The notes under the pieces were generated by a model. The model did not search any database and was not told the origin of the DNA. It was given only the letters and a program-made list of their open reading frames with translations. Made by a program: the position numbers and the translations under genes. From Nocardia acididurans (lineage in GTDB: Bacteria; Actinomycetota; Actinomycetes; Mycobacteriales; Mycobacteriaceae), in contig NZ_JAERRJ010000013.1 in the NCBI RefSeq assembly GCF_016741815.1, positions 1 to 64,000 of the forward strand: a stretch of 64,000 nucleotides of DNA. Reading direction: 5' to 3'. Shown piece after piece: positions 63,713 through 64,000 of the stretch. Position 1 is the stretch's first letter, and each line of letters opens with the position of its first letter.

Positions 63713-64000
63713 CTAGGTCCGTTCGAGCAGCGTGTGCGCCAGCCGCGCGGCCGAGTGCGCCAGACCGGGCGGATTGGTGGCGATGAACATCGAATCGGCG
63801 GCCAGATTCCCCAGCACATGCCAGGCCGGATCGGGACTGTCACCGACCAGCAGCCGACGCGTCGCGGGATCGACCCGCAATCCGCCCGCCGGATCCAGTT
63901 CGGCCGCACCGGCGTTCAGCAGCGCGCTCACCAGCGGTTCGGCATCCTGCGGCGTGGTGTAGGCCGAGGGATTGACGGCATTGATCACCACACCCGCCGT
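63713..64000 (-). CDS. C-terminal part of an FAD/NAD(P)-binding family protein (runs off the window)
   Basis: Only the last 95 residues are visible; the frame continues past the edge, so the apparent ATG at 63991 is internal. The ending (LVSALLNAGAAELDPAGGLR then LLVGDSPDPAWHVLGNLAAD) resembles the NAD_binding_9 family of FAD/NAD(P)-binding proteins found in actinobacteria. The catalytic N-terminal part is outside the window and no substrate can be named. It converges on the lipoprotein gene with 40 bp between. Confidence 0.55.
   Translation of the reverse strand, partial: TAGVVINAVNPSAYTTPQDAEPLVSALLNAGAAELDPAGGLRVDPATRRLLVGDSPDPAWHVLGNLAADSMFIATNPPGLAHSAARLAHTLLERT

Overview
The window is high-GC actinobacterial DNA and most resembles Nocardia or a close relative in the Nocardiaceae. 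The reasons are the gene order proS / ferritin-like pair / rimP-nusA-ylxR-infB-(DUF503)-rbfA-DHH phosphoesterase with a DinF-type exporter further on, and metallophosphoesterase with pptT-truB, which are the Mycobacterium tuberculosis blocks Rv2845c-Rv2836c and Rv2795c-Rv2793c. A Nocardia-type carboxylic acid reductase, a latex-clearing protein and frequent ATGA or GTGA gene overlaps fit the same group. Several starts sit 5-9 nt after a -10 hexamer, suggesting leaderless mRNAs. No tRNA, rRNA, CRISPR array or insertion sequence was seen.

Region 1 (1-5.2 kb): a decayed polyamine-type ABC permease fragment beside a class III aminotransferase and a CoA-acylating semialdehyde dehydrogenase, with a divergent PucR regulator. 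This looks like an amine or omega-amino-acid catabolic unit that has lost its transporter here. Region 2 (5.2-13.5 kb): a D,D-carboxypeptidase, a small HicB-like protein, a DUF5925-type AAA protein, VOC and HAD proteins, a Tat-exported rubber oxygenase (Lcp) with a small secreted protein, and a translationally coupled cytosine-deaminase-like / 2OG-oxygenase pair. Region 3 (13.5-17.6 kb): two Spo0M (arrestin-like) paralogues flank two overlapping ATP-grasp genes. Region 4 (17.7-23.8 kb): an amine-dehydrogenase-like / AhpD-like operon behind a KstR-like site, yaaA, a multicopper oxidase and a NarL-type two-component pair.

Region 5 (23.8-36.7 kb) is the conserved translation and transcription block: proS, a Uma2 nuclease-fold gene, a membrane-anchored solute-binding-like protein, the ferritin-like pair, then rimP-nusA-ylxR-infB-DUF503-rbfA-DHH. 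A nested hairpin lies in the rimP leader and a 13-bp-stem terminator follows infB. Region 6 (36.7-49.2 kb) is accessory: a MuiA-like protein ending in a 23-bp tandem repeat, an SDR, a small HTH protein, a membrane PQQ-propeller protein, carboxylic acid reductase, DinF-type exporter, and a KshA-like Rieske oxygenase coupled to an SDR behind a perfect palindrome.

Region 7 (49.2-64 kb): a divergent GrpE-like / Hsp70 pair followed by an 850-residue multidomain partner; a metallophosphoesterase; then a PaoABC/YagTSR-type molybdenum hydroxylase set with an XdhC-family maturation factor and a methyltransferase, which separates the metallophosphoesterase from pptT-truB. PptT is the expected activator of the carboxylic acid reductase 15 kb upstream. 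The most interesting candidates for new biology are the Spo0M/ATP-grasp locus, the deaminase-dioxygenase pair, the Hsp70/GrpE/Fn3 module and the KshA-SDR operator.
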